From assembly GCA_965195225.1 (NCBI GenBank), contig CBDAFL010000171.1:1-64000 (forward strand): a stretch of 64,000 nucleotides of DNA. The letters are read 5' to 3'. The position numbers and the translations under genes are program-made. Positions within the stretch are counted from its first letter, which is position 1. Every line of letters starts with the position of its first letter. The DNA is from JAHIKV01 sp965195225. GTDB taxonomy: Bacteria > Planctomycetota > Planctomycetia > Pirellulales > Thermoguttaceae. Below the pieces are notes generated by a model. The model made no database searches. It was not told the DNA's origin and worked only from the letters and a program-made list of their open reading frames with translations. Positions 34,423 through 42,251 of this stretch are shown here, one piece after another.

Positions 34423-34705
34423 GGTTGCTTGCCTTAAATCCTCTTGATGTCGCGCGCCGCACACCTTGACTTAATTCATGGCGATAGCCGATAATCTCTA
34501 CGTTCCCCTCTGGGGGCTTGCAAGACTGTATCGCAAGGTACAGCAGGCAGCAGCGGAAGCGATTGCAAGCTGGCCGTTGCCTTGTTCCGAAGGCCCTGGA
34601 TATTCCGGGGCCTTGTGCTTTTCTTGGGTCCATACGGTTGGATCCCGGGATGCCCCGTGGGCGTTTCGCCACCGGATGTAGCCGAGGCAATTGTTGTTTT
34701 ATCCA

Positions 34706-36112
34706 TTACGGGCTCCCATGTAACGCGATCTCCCAGATGGCGACCCGACCGTTGGCGTCACCGGTCGCAAGCCGGCTGCCGTCGGACGAAAAGGCCAACA
34801 AGACCGTTCGCCATCCGCCCCATGTTCTGAAGGCAGCGATGACTTTCTGCTGATTTACATCCACGAGTTTCGTCACTCCGTTGTTGCCGCCGCAGGCAAT
34901 CGTCGCGCCGTCCGGCGAGAAGGCGATCGAATCCACGTCTCCTTTGTCAAAACATTCGATCTTACGGTCGATGCTTCCTCCATCGAGATCGAACATCTCA
35001 ACCGATCCGCCTTCCATGCCGCAGGCAAGAGCAAGTCCGTCCGGCGAGAAAGCCATGCACAAGACATCATTCTCTACGTCAAAGGTTTTCTGCCGTCGAG
35101 AGTCAGCAAGGTTCCATATTTCCAGTTGTCCATTGAAGGTTGCGCACGCCAACACGTCGCAGGCAGGAGTCAAGGCAAGACATCGAACACTGCTACCATC
35201 ACGGGCAAGCTTGATGTCAACCTTACCTTTTTGAAGATCGAACAGCCGGACGTTTTGCTTTTCATTGGCATAAGCGAACAATCGCCCGTCGCGCGAAAAG
35301 ATGGGTTGGCGTATAGAAAGCTCGTCGTCCCACTGAAAACGATGCTGAGCTTCTCTCGTAGCTACATTCCAGATTTGAACGACGATTATTTTGGGAGAAT
35401 AATAACCGCTCCAACTGGACGAAACTGCCAACAATGGAGGATTGCCGGCAAACCGCATTGCAGCAATTTCGAGTCCGTTGTTGGCTCCATCCTTTGTAAA
35501 ATATCCTTTGGCTTTTCCGGTGGCGGCATCCCATAGCCGAACGGTTTTTCCTTCTTCGCCAATGCCTCCCAGCGTGGCAAGACTTTTTCCGTCTGGAGAA
35601 AACGTCAGGGCTTGCAGATGGTATGTTTTCCACGAATTAAAGATCAAGATCGGTTGTTTTTCGGACGTTAGAAGGTGTGCAAAGCAGCTCGCCAGCAGGG
35701 TGCCGGCGACGAGTGTTACGATCATTGCAACGCGCGTGGTGCGTTTGCCCGGCGGCGTAGTGTCGCGTTTATGGGAAAACAACATCAGGCCGCCTAGCAC
35801 GGCAAAAAACATCCACGGCCAAAAAAACGCCAGGAAAAACCATGAGCCGCAAATAAAAGCGCTGTAACTCACCGATCCACAGAGATGTCCATGCCAAAGA
35901 GCGAAAATGCATATTTCATAGTTGAATAGTGAGGCAACTCTCGATTCCGACCAAAATAAGGCGATGATTCCTATCGAGGCCGCAGCCAAAGCCAGCAGCG
36001 GCCCAAACCCCGTCATATCCGTTGCAAGATTGTACAAGCCGAAGAAATACGCCACCGTGCCGATTGCAATCGCCCAGAGCATCCCACGGCCGAGTGAAAT
36101 CAGAGTTTTCAT
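34706..36112 (-). CDS. Membrane-anchored WD40 repeat protein
   Basis: This 468-aa protein has about four N-terminal hydrophobic helices (residues 8-155, such as SYSAFICGSWFFLAFFWPWM) followed by a beta-propeller. At least six WD-like blades are readable, each with 'FSPDG' and a Trp/Asp-ending strand: LTFSPDGKSLATLGG, MAFSPDGLALACGMEGG, IAFSPDGATIACGGNNG, LAFSSDGSRLATGDANG. The role is probably a scaffold or sensor. It lies 75 bp downstream of top6B and upstream of the nuclease. Its A+T content looks a little higher than that of top6B, compatible with insertion into the topoisomerase locus. The gap 34423-34705 holds an aaggccc...gggcctt hairpin but no T-run and no gene. Confidence 0.8.
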   Translation of the reverse strand: MKTLISLGRGMLWAIAIGTVAYFFGLYNLATDMTGFGPLLALAAASIGIIALFWSESRVASLFNYEICIFALWHGHLCGSVSYSAFICGSWFFLAFFWPWMFFAVLGGLMLFSHKRDTTPPGKRTTRVAMIVTLVAGTLLASCFAHLLTSEKQPILIFNSWKTYHLQALTFSPDGKSLATLGGIGEEGKTVRLWDAATGKAKGYFTKDGANNGLEIAAMRFAGNPPLLAVSSSWSGYYSPKIIVVQIWNVATREAQHRFQWDDELSIRQPIFSRDGRLFAYANEKQNVRLFDLQKGKVDIKLARDGSSVRCLALTPACDVLACATFNGQLEIWNLADSRRQKTFDVENDVLCMAFSPDGLALACGMEGGSVEMFDLDGGSIDRKIECFDKGDVDSIAFSPDGATIACGGNNGVTKLVDVNQQKVIAAFRTWGGWRTVLLAFSSDGSRLATGDANGRVAIWEIALHGSP

Positions 36113-36137
36113 GGGCCTATTTTTCCATGAGCTGTTG

Positions 36138-36169
36138 GTGGGCCGCCGTGCCGGCGGCCGCTAAACGGG
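36138..36169. repeat. Half copy of the 61-130 palindrome
   Basis: gtgggccgccgtgccggcgg continuing to ccgctaaacggg matches the right arm of the palindrome at 61-130. It lies between top6B and the WD40 gene. Confidence 0.6.
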
Positions 36170-36187
36170 CCAACCGATTTCCAATCC

Positions 36188-38227
36188 CTAATCCCCCGTC
36201 CCCCGCCCCTCGTCCCCCGCCCCTACAATTATCACGTTATCGCCGAAATCCGCCTCTTCAATCGCCTTGCCGCGATCGTTTAGTTTCACGTCGGCCTCGG
36301 CGGTACGCCGCGTGGCAACCACGAGAAGCTGCTCGTGGAGCTTGTCGCGGTTGGTTGAGTTGATGCGGCTGACGGCCGTGGCCACCTCGCCGATGTAGCG
36401 GAGAAAGATGTTGCGGCGCTGTCCCTCGTGGCGGACGCGCATCCGACGGCGGAGGTACATTCCCAACTTGCGCCCGACCGCTTGCAACGCCAAGCGCAGT
36501 TCCTTCTGAATCTCGGGATACGAGGCGATGGCCTCCTTCGATTCGTTGGTGAACGGAACCCAGACGCTGGCGATATGGATCATCACAGTGACCGGTCCGT
36601 TGGGCAACGAGCCGCGCGACTGGCTCAGCCCGTACGACCGCCAGTTGGTCGCCATCACGGTTTGCGTGATTGCGCAGGCGCCGGCCTGAAACTGGAGCGG
36701 GGCGCGGTTGGCGTAGCGTAGCACGTTCATCGACTGCCCCTCGCTGAGGTTCACCTCTTGCAGGGCCTGATGCAGGCGATCCGTCTCGGCCAGTTTGAGC
36801 CGGCCGGGCGAAACACGGGTGCCGGCCTTGGCCGCGGCGAGGATTTTATCGGCCCCATCCGGCCCCATGCCTTGGAAGGTGGTGATGAGAAACTGCCGCA
36901 GCGTGCGGGCGTCGCTCTCATCGAGCAACTCGCCGAGCGCCTCGCGCGTGACTCGATTGACCGACGACGTGCCGCCGTAGGCCAGCCCGACCTCGATCTG
37001 AAACGGGTTGCCGCGATAGACCGCCGGCGGCCGGGTGGCCGCCGTGAAAAACTCGCCCGGAACCACCTGACGCAATCCCTTGAGGATCGACTCCTCGCCG
37101 ATCGGCACCACGCAGTCGCTTGCCGGGGGAGGAATCTTTGTCGCCTGAATCGCTTTGTGCAGCAGGTCGGCCTCGCTGCGGTCGATCTTCCGCGGGTTTG
37201 ACCGGGTGCTGATCTTGGCCGTCGAGCAAATCCGCCGCGCCACGCCCGCGCCGACCCGCGAAAACGAGTGGCTGAAAAATTGCGAGACGGTCGGCGCTTC
37301 GGTCTGCTGGAGCATGGCCACCAGCCGGCCCAACTCGACGCCATAAGGATGCGGCTTGATCTCCTTCGGCTCCGGCGGCAAGCGATCCAATACCCGGGCG
37401 TATTCCTTCTGGTTGTCGTCCGCGTCGACGTAGTGGATCGTAACGTGCGGGTTGGCGATGGCGGTTTGTTCGAGATATTCGTCGACGCTGCCGCGTCCGC
37501 GCTGGTATCGGGCCTCCAACTCGATGGTTACCCGCGTGCCGTGGTTCTGCTCGATCCACTCGATGCCATGCTTCTTGATGGCCTTCTGGCCGAGGTGGTT
37601 GGGCGGAACCTCGACGCCCGCGCCGCGTCCGTTGAGAATCTCGGGAACGTTCTGTTTTGTGTTGATCTGAATTTCGTAGTAATGGGCCGGTTTGCGGCGC
37701 GAGACCTTCGACATGATCTTCACCGGCTTGCCGGTGGTCAGCACACCGTGCATTCCCGCCGCGCTGATGCCGATTCCCTGTTGCCCTCGGCTCATCCTCA
37801 GCCGGTGGAACTTCGATCCGTAGAGCAGCTTGCCGAAGATCAGCGGGATTTGCTTTCTGAGGATTCCTGGACCGTTGTCTTGCACCCCGACTTTGTATCG
37901 GTCTGGCCCGACCCGTTGGATGTGGACCCAGATTTCCGGCAGGATTCCGGCCTCCTCGCAGGCGTCGAGTCCATTGTCCATCGCTTCCTTGACGGTGGTC
38001 AGCAGCGCCTTTCGCGGATTGTCGAAACCGAGCAGGTGGCGATTCTTGGCAAAAAACTCGCTGACCGAGATGTCGCGTTGTCCGGCGGCCATCGATTTGG
38101 CCGTGGCGCGTCGTCGTCGTGGGCGAGTGCCACTGGCTAAGCCAGTGCCACCCTCCGCCGATGCTTCGCCGTTGGCGCCGGCCCGTGTGGCCAATTTTGA
38201 CTTGGTGGTGGTGATACGCACGCTCAA
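36188..38227 (-). CDS. top6B: DNA topoisomerase VI subunit B
   Basis: This ATPase subunit pairs with Top6A. I place the start at the TTG at 38227, which has gaggagc 7 nt upstream (679 aa); a GTG at 38221 is an alternative, and the longer open frame to 38326 runs through a palindromic repeat. The GHKL ATPase motifs are intact: N-box VKEAMDNGLDACEE (about 80-92), G1 VQDNGPGIL (about 115-123) and G2 RGQQGIGISAAGMHG (about 147-161). The transducer domain follows. Two segments look repeat-derived: GGTGLASGT near the N-terminus (38127-38153) and the GAGDEGRGTGD C-terminal tail, which is encoded by a C-rich tract. Confidence 0.93.
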   Translation of the reverse strand: MSVRITTTKSKLATRAGANGEASAEGGTGLASGTRPRRRRATAKSMAAGQRDISVSEFFAKNRHLLGFDNPRKALLTTVKEAMDNGLDACEEAGILPEIWVHIQRVGPDRYKVGVQDNGPGILRKQIPLIFGKLLYGSKFHRLRMSRGQQGIGISAAGMHGVLTTGKPVKIMSKVSRRKPAHYYEIQINTKQNVPEILNGRGAGVEVPPNHLGQKAIKKHGIEWIEQNHGTRVTIELEARYQRGRGSVDEYLEQTAIANPHVTIHYVDADDNQKEYARVLDRLPPEPKEIKPHPYGVELGRLVAMLQQTEAPTVSQFFSHSFSRVGAGVARRICSTAKISTRSNPRKIDRSEADLLHKAIQATKIPPPASDCVVPIGEESILKGLRQVVPGEFFTAATRPPAVYRGNPFQIEVGLAYGGTSSVNRVTREALGELLDESDARTLRQFLITTFQGMGPDGADKILAAAKAGTRVSPGRLKLAETDRLHQALQEVNLSEGQSMNVLRYANRAPLQFQAGACAITQTVMATNWRSYGLSQSRGSLPNGPVTVMIHIASVWVPFTNESKEAIASYPEIQKELRLALQAVGRKLGMYLRRRMRVRHEGQRRNIFLRYIGEVATAVSRINSTNRDKLHEQLLVVATRRTAEADVKLNDRGKAIEEADFGDNVIIVGAGDEGRGTGD
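38127..38153 (-). repeat. Palindromic repeat inserted in-frame in top6B
   Basis: On the minus strand this reads gggtggcactggcttagccagtggcac, built from the same gtggcactggc/gccagtg(c/g)cac units as the intergenic copy at 38286-38348. It is translated EGGTGLASGT in a linker ahead of the ATPase domain. Confidence 0.7.
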
Positions 38228-38285
38228 TCCAATAGCTCCTCGAACGGGGTGTAATGTATGGTGATGACGGTCTGAACTGGCGGTT

Positions 38286-38348
38286 GGGTGGCACTGGCGT
38301 CTCGCCAGTGCTGGCGGCAAGAGCACTGGCGGGACGCCAGTGCCACCC
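38286..38348. repeat. Complete palindromic repeat upstream of top6B
   Basis: The element starts gggtggcactggcgtctcgccagtg and ends cactggcgggacgccagtgccaccc, with two nested stems. The rest of 38228-38608 between top6B and the divergent small exported protein shows a purine-poor region with no gene. Confidence 0.75.
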
Positions 38349-38608
38349 AGTTGTGCCGACAGCGCGAACCTAATGGATTATAGCGGTTTTCCCGCCTGTG
38401 TCCCACACGGCTTTTGCCGGATTCTCGGCACATTGCGGGCCTTTTTCCCACCCCGCACACAAAGACTCACCCCTAATACCGGCGCCTGCCGAGATTGATA
38501 ATAAGCGTAAAGCCGTTGAGTTTCGGCTGGTCGCGTTGATTAACCGCCGCGCCCACGCGGCGTTTCCCCCCGCCGGAAAGCGGGGGCTAGCCCATGAAGG
38601 ATCACGTC

Positions 38609-38947
38609 ATGAACACAACTTTCCCTCGCGCGATGATATTTTTCGCCGTCGGCGCGTTGATCGCCGGCGGGCTGCTGTTGGGTACGACCGACCAGACCGA
38701 AGCGGCGCTGGCCCGTCACAGCACGAGCGGCGATTTGTTCTACAACTTCTACGTCCCGCCGGTAGGTTATGGAAGCGTCGGCGCCCAGTTGTATCTTAGC
38801 CCGCGCCCGACGCCGCCGTGGGTCGGACACACCTACGTCACCTACCAGCCGTTGATGCCGCACGAGTTCCTCTACAAGCATCGCCGCGTTTACAAGACCA
38901 AACACCTCGACGCTCCGAATACCCGCACCCGCGTGCGCTGGAGATAA
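38609..38947 (+). CDS. Small exported protein, 'RPTPPW' family
   Basis: This 112-aa protein starts at the ATG at 38609, 7 nt after aagga; another ATG at 38594 overlaps that site. The signal peptide is MNTTFPRAMIFFAVGALIAG onward, with cleavage probably after TEA. The mature part is Tyr/Pro-rich, with VGAQLYLSPRPTPPWVGHTY and a basic end. It shares the motif RPTPPW, a Tyr-rich composition and the same exported size class with the next gene, so the two may be diverged paralogues. The function is unknown; a small envelope-associated role is likely. Confidence 0.7.
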   Translation: MNTTFPRAMIFFAVGALIAGGLLLGTTDQTEAALARHSTSGDLFYNFYVPPVGYGSVGAQLYLSPRPTPPWVGHTYVTYQPLMPHEFLYKHRRVYKTKHLDAPNTRTRVRWR

Positions 38948-38961
38948 GGAGTTGTTAGCAG

Positions 38962-38992
38962 TAGGGTGGGACAAGCGAAGCGCAGTCCCACC
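38962..38992. repeat. 'tagggtgggacaagcgaagcg' repeat
   Basis: The stem gggtgggac...gtcccacc encloses aagcgaagcgca. A near-identical copy is at 54074-54104 (tagggtgggtcaagcgaagc). Confidence 0.7.
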
Positions 38993-39061
38993 AACAACGT
39001 CCATAACCGTGGCGGGACTACAAACCGACAACCGTAAACTAATCGCAAGGAGCGATGCCAG

Positions 39062-39436
39062 ATGAAACGTTTCCTCATGTTCGCCGCCGCCGTCGCGTTG
39101 TTGGCCGTCTGGGGATGGCCGCAAGACGCCACTGCGGGCTACCGCACGATCAAGGGCCGCGTGGCATACTGCCAAGCGCAAACGTATCCCTGGCACGGCG
39201 GATACTACGATGTCGCCTGGGGGACACCGGTCGCACTCGTCGTGCCGCCAACTGCCGAGAGTCAAACCCATTGGGGCTGGGGCGTCGGCGCCACCCGCGT
39301 CACGCCGATCCAACACCAGTTCCACCGCAACTATCCCGGCCCGAGCGTGTACAAGCGCTCTCGGTTCCGCCCGACACCGCCGTGGCCGAGCAGCACAGAT
39401 CAGTTTGGCGACTACTACATCCGCGGCCCGTGGTAA
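39062..39436 (+). CDS. Small exported protein, 'RPTPPW' family (second copy)
   Basis: This 124-aa protein has a signal peptide (MKRFLMFAAAVALLAVWGWP, cleavage probably after ATA) and an aaggag site upstream. The mature part is rich in Trp, Tyr and Pro, and contains KRSRFRPTPPWPSSTDQFGD, sharing RPTPPW with the gene before. No enzymatic motif is visible. It ends at a strong terminator, so the two small genes probably form one or two short transcripts. Confidence 0.7.
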   Translation: MKRFLMFAAAVALLAVWGWPQDATAGYRTIKGRVAYCQAQTYPWHGGYYDVAWGTPVALVVPPTAESQTHWGWGVGATRVTPIQHQFHRNYPGPSVYKRSRFRPTPPWPSSTDQFGDYYIRGPW

Positions 39437-39465
39437 AGTTCGTGATCCGTGCTCCTTTGTCGACC

Positions 39466-39498
39466 AAGGCAGCCCGACCCTTCGGGCTGTCTTGTTTT
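39466..39498 (+). terminator. Rho-independent terminator
   Basis: 11-bp stem ggcagcccg...cgggctgtc with a six-base loop, followed by ttgtttt. It ends transcription of the small exported protein genes immediately before the ATG at 39504. Confidence 0.8.
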
Positions 39499-39503
39499 AC
39501 ATC

Positions 39504-40412
39504 ATGATTATTCAACCCCAAAAAACCCGCATCGGCTGGATCGGCGCCGGCGTAATGGGCGCCAGCATGTGCGGACATCTGATCCGCGAGGGCTTCGCCG
39601 CCACCGTCTTTAATCGCACCAAATCCAAGGCCGAACCGCTCCTGAAAGCCGGCGCCGCCTGGGCCGAAAACCCACGGGCCGTGGCCGAAGCCTCGGACGT
39701 GATCTTCACCATCGTCGGATACCCGGCCGACGTTCGACAGGTGATCCTCAGTCCCGACGGCGTGCTGGTCGGATGCAAGCCGGGCAACGTCATCGTGGAC
39801 ATGACCACCAGCCAGCCGTCATTGGCGGTGGAGATCGCCCAAGCGGCGGCGCAGAGAAAAGTCGCGGCCGTCGACGCGCCGGTCTCCGGCGGAGACGTGG
39901 GGGCCCGCGAGGCAAGCCTCTCAATCATGATCGGCGGCGATGCCCAGACGATCGAATCGCTGCGCCCTTGCTGGGAGACGATGGGAAAAACCTTCGTCCG
40001 CCAAGGCGGCCCCGGCGCGGGTCAACACGCCAAAATGGTCAACCAAATACTGATCGCCGACAACATGCTCGGCGTCTGCGAGGGCTTGATCTACGCCTAC
40101 AAAGCCGGCCTGGACCTGGAGACCGTAATGCAGTCGGTCGCCAGCGGAGCGGCGGGGAGTTGGTCGCTGTCGAACCTCGGCACGCGGATCATCGACGACA
40201 ATTTCGCCCCCGGATTCTTCGTCGAACATTTTGTCAAGGACCTGGGTATCGCGCTGGACGAGGCCAAACGGATGAAGCTTTCGCTGCCGGGGCTTGCCCT
40301 GGCCAATCAGTTGTACTTGTCGCTGGTTGCCCACGGCCACGGCCGCTCGGGCACCCAGGCCCTGCAACTTGCCCTGGCCGAGATGTCGAACATCGATTGG
40401 CGGAAACGCTGA
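39504..40412 (+). CDS. Beta-hydroxyacid dehydrogenase family oxidoreductase
   Basis: This is a 302-aa NAD(P)-dependent enzyme of the 3-hydroxyisobutyrate/tartronate semialdehyde reductase family. It has the Rossmann motif RIGWIGAGVMGASMCGHL (residues about 9-26), the family signature VAAVDAPVSGGDVGARE, the catalytic-lysine region QHAKMVNQILIADNMLG, and the C-terminal FFVEHFVKDLGIALDEA. The exact substrate (3-hydroxyisobutyrate, glyoxylate or tartronate semialdehyde) cannot be told. No pathway genes are adjacent. Start ATG at 39504 lies directly downstream of the terminator hairpin; no clear ribosome site is visible. Confidence 0.9.
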   Translation: MIIQPQKTRIGWIGAGVMGASMCGHLIREGFAATVFNRTKSKAEPLLKAGAAWAENPRAVAEASDVIFTIVGYPADVRQVILSPDGVLVGCKPGNVIVDMTTSQPSLAVEIAQAAAQRKVAAVDAPVSGGDVGAREASLSIMIGGDAQTIESLRPCWETMGKTFVRQGGPGAGQHAKMVNQILIADNMLGVCEGLIYAYKAGLDLETVMQSVASGAAGSWSLSNLGTRIIDDNFAPGFFVEHFVKDLGIALDEAKRMKLSLPGLALANQLYLSLVAHGHGRSGTQALQLALAEMSNIDWRKR

Positions 40413-40477
40413 CTTTTTCCTGCCGGGATTTGTCAATATCGTATAATTACACTACGGTATTCCCTGCGGCACGTAAG

Positions 40478-40573
40478 CTCCCCTCTCCCTTTGGGAGAGG
40501 GGCAGGGGGTGAGGGCCAGGACGTTTTCTCGCAAACCGCCCTCACCCTAACCCTCTCCCAAAGGGAGAGGGGA
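40478..40573. repeat. Paired 'ctccctttgggagaggg' inverted repeats
   Basis: Left element 40478-40514 and its inverted copy 40540-40573 form a large stem with an internal 25-nt loop. The left element is 34/37 identical to the one inside the glycosyltransferase gene at 14515-14551. It lies upstream of the lipoprotein gene at 40617. Confidence 0.85.
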
Positions 40574-40616
40574 CCAATTTATCGACACGCTCTAAGACCG
40601 AAAAGAGGTACCGGAT

Positions 40617-41540
40617 ATGTTTCGCGGCGGATTGGCATTTCTCGGAATCGGATTGATCGGTCTGGCCCTCGGCGGTTGTTCGGGGAAGTCGGATTCGGCC
40701 TCGGGCAAACTCTCTTTCCAGGAGCAGATCGCCCGGGCGCAAAGCGAAACCGACCCCGCATATCGCGCCAGGCGGTTGATCGTAATCGGCTACCGGCAGG
40801 GCAAGGCGGCGGATCGGGCAGGCGCCGTCGAAACGTTGAAGTCGGCATGGAAAGACTGCGGGATGATCTCCGACGCGGCTGCCCGATCGAACGTTTGGGC
40901 GCTGATGGCCGAAGCCCACGCCGGGCTACGCAACCGTTCGGAGGCACGGAGGGCGGTCGCCGAAGCGCTGACCGCCGCCGAGAAGATTGAGTCGGCCGAG
41001 GGCAAAGTCGTGGCAATGGCCAGAGCGGCCGAGGTCCAATATCTGGCCGTCGATCGCGCGTCGGCCGAGGCCACGCTACGGTCGACCGAGAAACTAGCCG
41101 AGAAGATCGACGACCCGCAAGGTACGCCACTCGCGATGTGCGCGATAGCCGAGGCGTATTGGAACATCGACCAAAAGGATCAGGCGAAGCGGGTACTCGG
41201 CGCGGCGTTGGACTTCGCCAATTCGCTCACCGCACCCCGGAAACGCTGTCTGGCCTTGGCCGAGATCGCGGCGGCAGAGGCCAACTTGGGCCGGCGCAAG
41301 GCGGCGACAAAGACTTTCGAGTTGAGCCTGGAGTCCACCCGCGGCATCGAGGATCTCTACGCCAGGGTTTACGCGATGGACAAATTAGCCAAGAAGCTTT
41401 CCGCCGCCGGCTTTCACGCAATGGCCCATGAAGTGCTCGATCAAGCGGAGTCGGAAGCCGCGAAGATACCTCAACCCGATCTGCAACGTCAGGCGTTGGA
41501 AAAGATCCGCGTGCTGATGGGTGAATTGCCCAAGGGATAA
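40617..41540 (+). CDS. Lipoprotein of TPR-like helical repeats
   Basis: This 307-aa protein has a lipobox (GLALGGCSGK, lipidated Cys21) and is therefore membrane-attached. The remainder is a regular array of Ala/Glu-rich helical hairpins of about 35 residues (AGAVETLKSAWKDCGMISDA; ALGAALDFANSLTAPRKR; LALAEIAAAEANLGRRKAAT), TPR-like. A scaffold role in a protein complex is likely. A TATAAT at 40442-40447, 170 nt upstream and beyond the inverted repeats, is a possible promoter. Confidence 0.7.
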   Translation: MFRGGLAFLGIGLIGLALGGCSGKSDSASGKLSFQEQIARAQSETDPAYRARRLIVIGYRQGKAADRAGAVETLKSAWKDCGMISDAAARSNVWALMAEAHAGLRNRSEARRAVAEALTAAEKIESAEGKVVAMARAAEVQYLAVDRASAEATLRSTEKLAEKIDDPQGTPLAMCAIAEAYWNIDQKDQAKRVLGAALDFANSLTAPRKRCLALAEIAAAEANLGRRKAATKTFELSLESTRGIEDLYARVYAMDKLAKKLSAAGFHAMAHEVLDQAESEAAKIPQPDLQRQALEKIRVLMGELPKG

Positions 41541-41570
41541 GTTGTCAGTTTGCAGCACTCAGACGCACTC

Positions 41571-42251
41571 TCAATCGGCGACCAGCCAGTCGTATTTCCA
41601 GACGGGGTTTCCGCATTGCCGGCACTGCTTTCCGGTGGCCAGGAGTTGGCCGCGGCAGACGGTGCAGTCGCCCAACGCCGGTTGGAGGTCCAATTGTTTT
41701 TTGCGGAGTTCCGCGGCGCGGACCCGATCGCCCAAGGCGATTGCCGTGGCGATCCACACTGAAATTGGAAACAGGTTGAACAACACCAGGGGCGCCTGCC
41801 GCGATTCCGGCAGAACCCGGGCCAGCACGTCGGTGAATACCAGCATCCGCTCGCGGGGCGATTTCGATCCGTATTCGTCCAGTCGGGCCAAGGTATCGGC
41901 GTCGACCGGCTCACCCAGCAGCAGCCGCACGAGCCATCGCGAGTACCAATCGTCGGCCGTCGCGTCAATACCCAGTTCGACGACGGCCGCCTGCGACTCC
42001 ACGATCTGATACAGCGAAATATCCGTCTTCGCCGCCAGTTGGGTCTTCAGCTCCGAGACCGGTATCAACATCGAGTCCATGCCGATCGTCTGTTGCACGT
42101 CGCTGTGCAGTCGGCTGTAGAGCAAGTCTTGCAGCAAGACGAGCCGTTGGTCGAGTTTTTCGGCCACGCTTCGACCGTTATCTCGTCCGGTGCAAGCGTT
42201 AAACTCTTTTGCGGCCGTCGCGTACGCGCTCTCGCGATGTTCGGGGTTCAT
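41571..42251 (-). CDS. Hypothetical protein with C-terminal zinc ribbon
   Basis: This 226-aa protein starts at the ATG at 42251 (MNPEHRESAYATAAKEFNAC), overlapping the TGA of the upstream transporter gene (ATGA), so translation is coupled. The body is helical. One hydrophobic helix is LFPISVWIATAIALG. The end has DCTVCRGQLLATGKQCRQCG (CxxC...CxxC), a zinc ribbon. It is not recognised as a known family. Its coupling to the POT transporter suggests it acts with it or regulates it. Confidence 0.65.
   Translation of the reverse strand: MNPEHRESAYATAAKEFNACTGRDNGRSVAEKLDQRLVLLQDLLYSRLHSDVQQTIGMDSMLIPVSELKTQLAAKTDISLYQIVESQAAVVELGIDATADDWYSRWLVRLLLGEPVDADTLARLDEYGSKSPRERMLVFTDVLARVLPESRQAPLVLFNLFPISVWIATAIALGDRVRAAELRKKQLDLQPALGDCTVCRGQLLATGKQCRQCGNPVWKYDWLVAD

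Noticed and set aside
36188..38326. Longer top6B starting at 38326
   Set aside because: The extra N-terminal 33 codons read through the palindromic repeat 38286-38348; the TTG at 38227 has an ideal gaggagc site 7 nt upstream.
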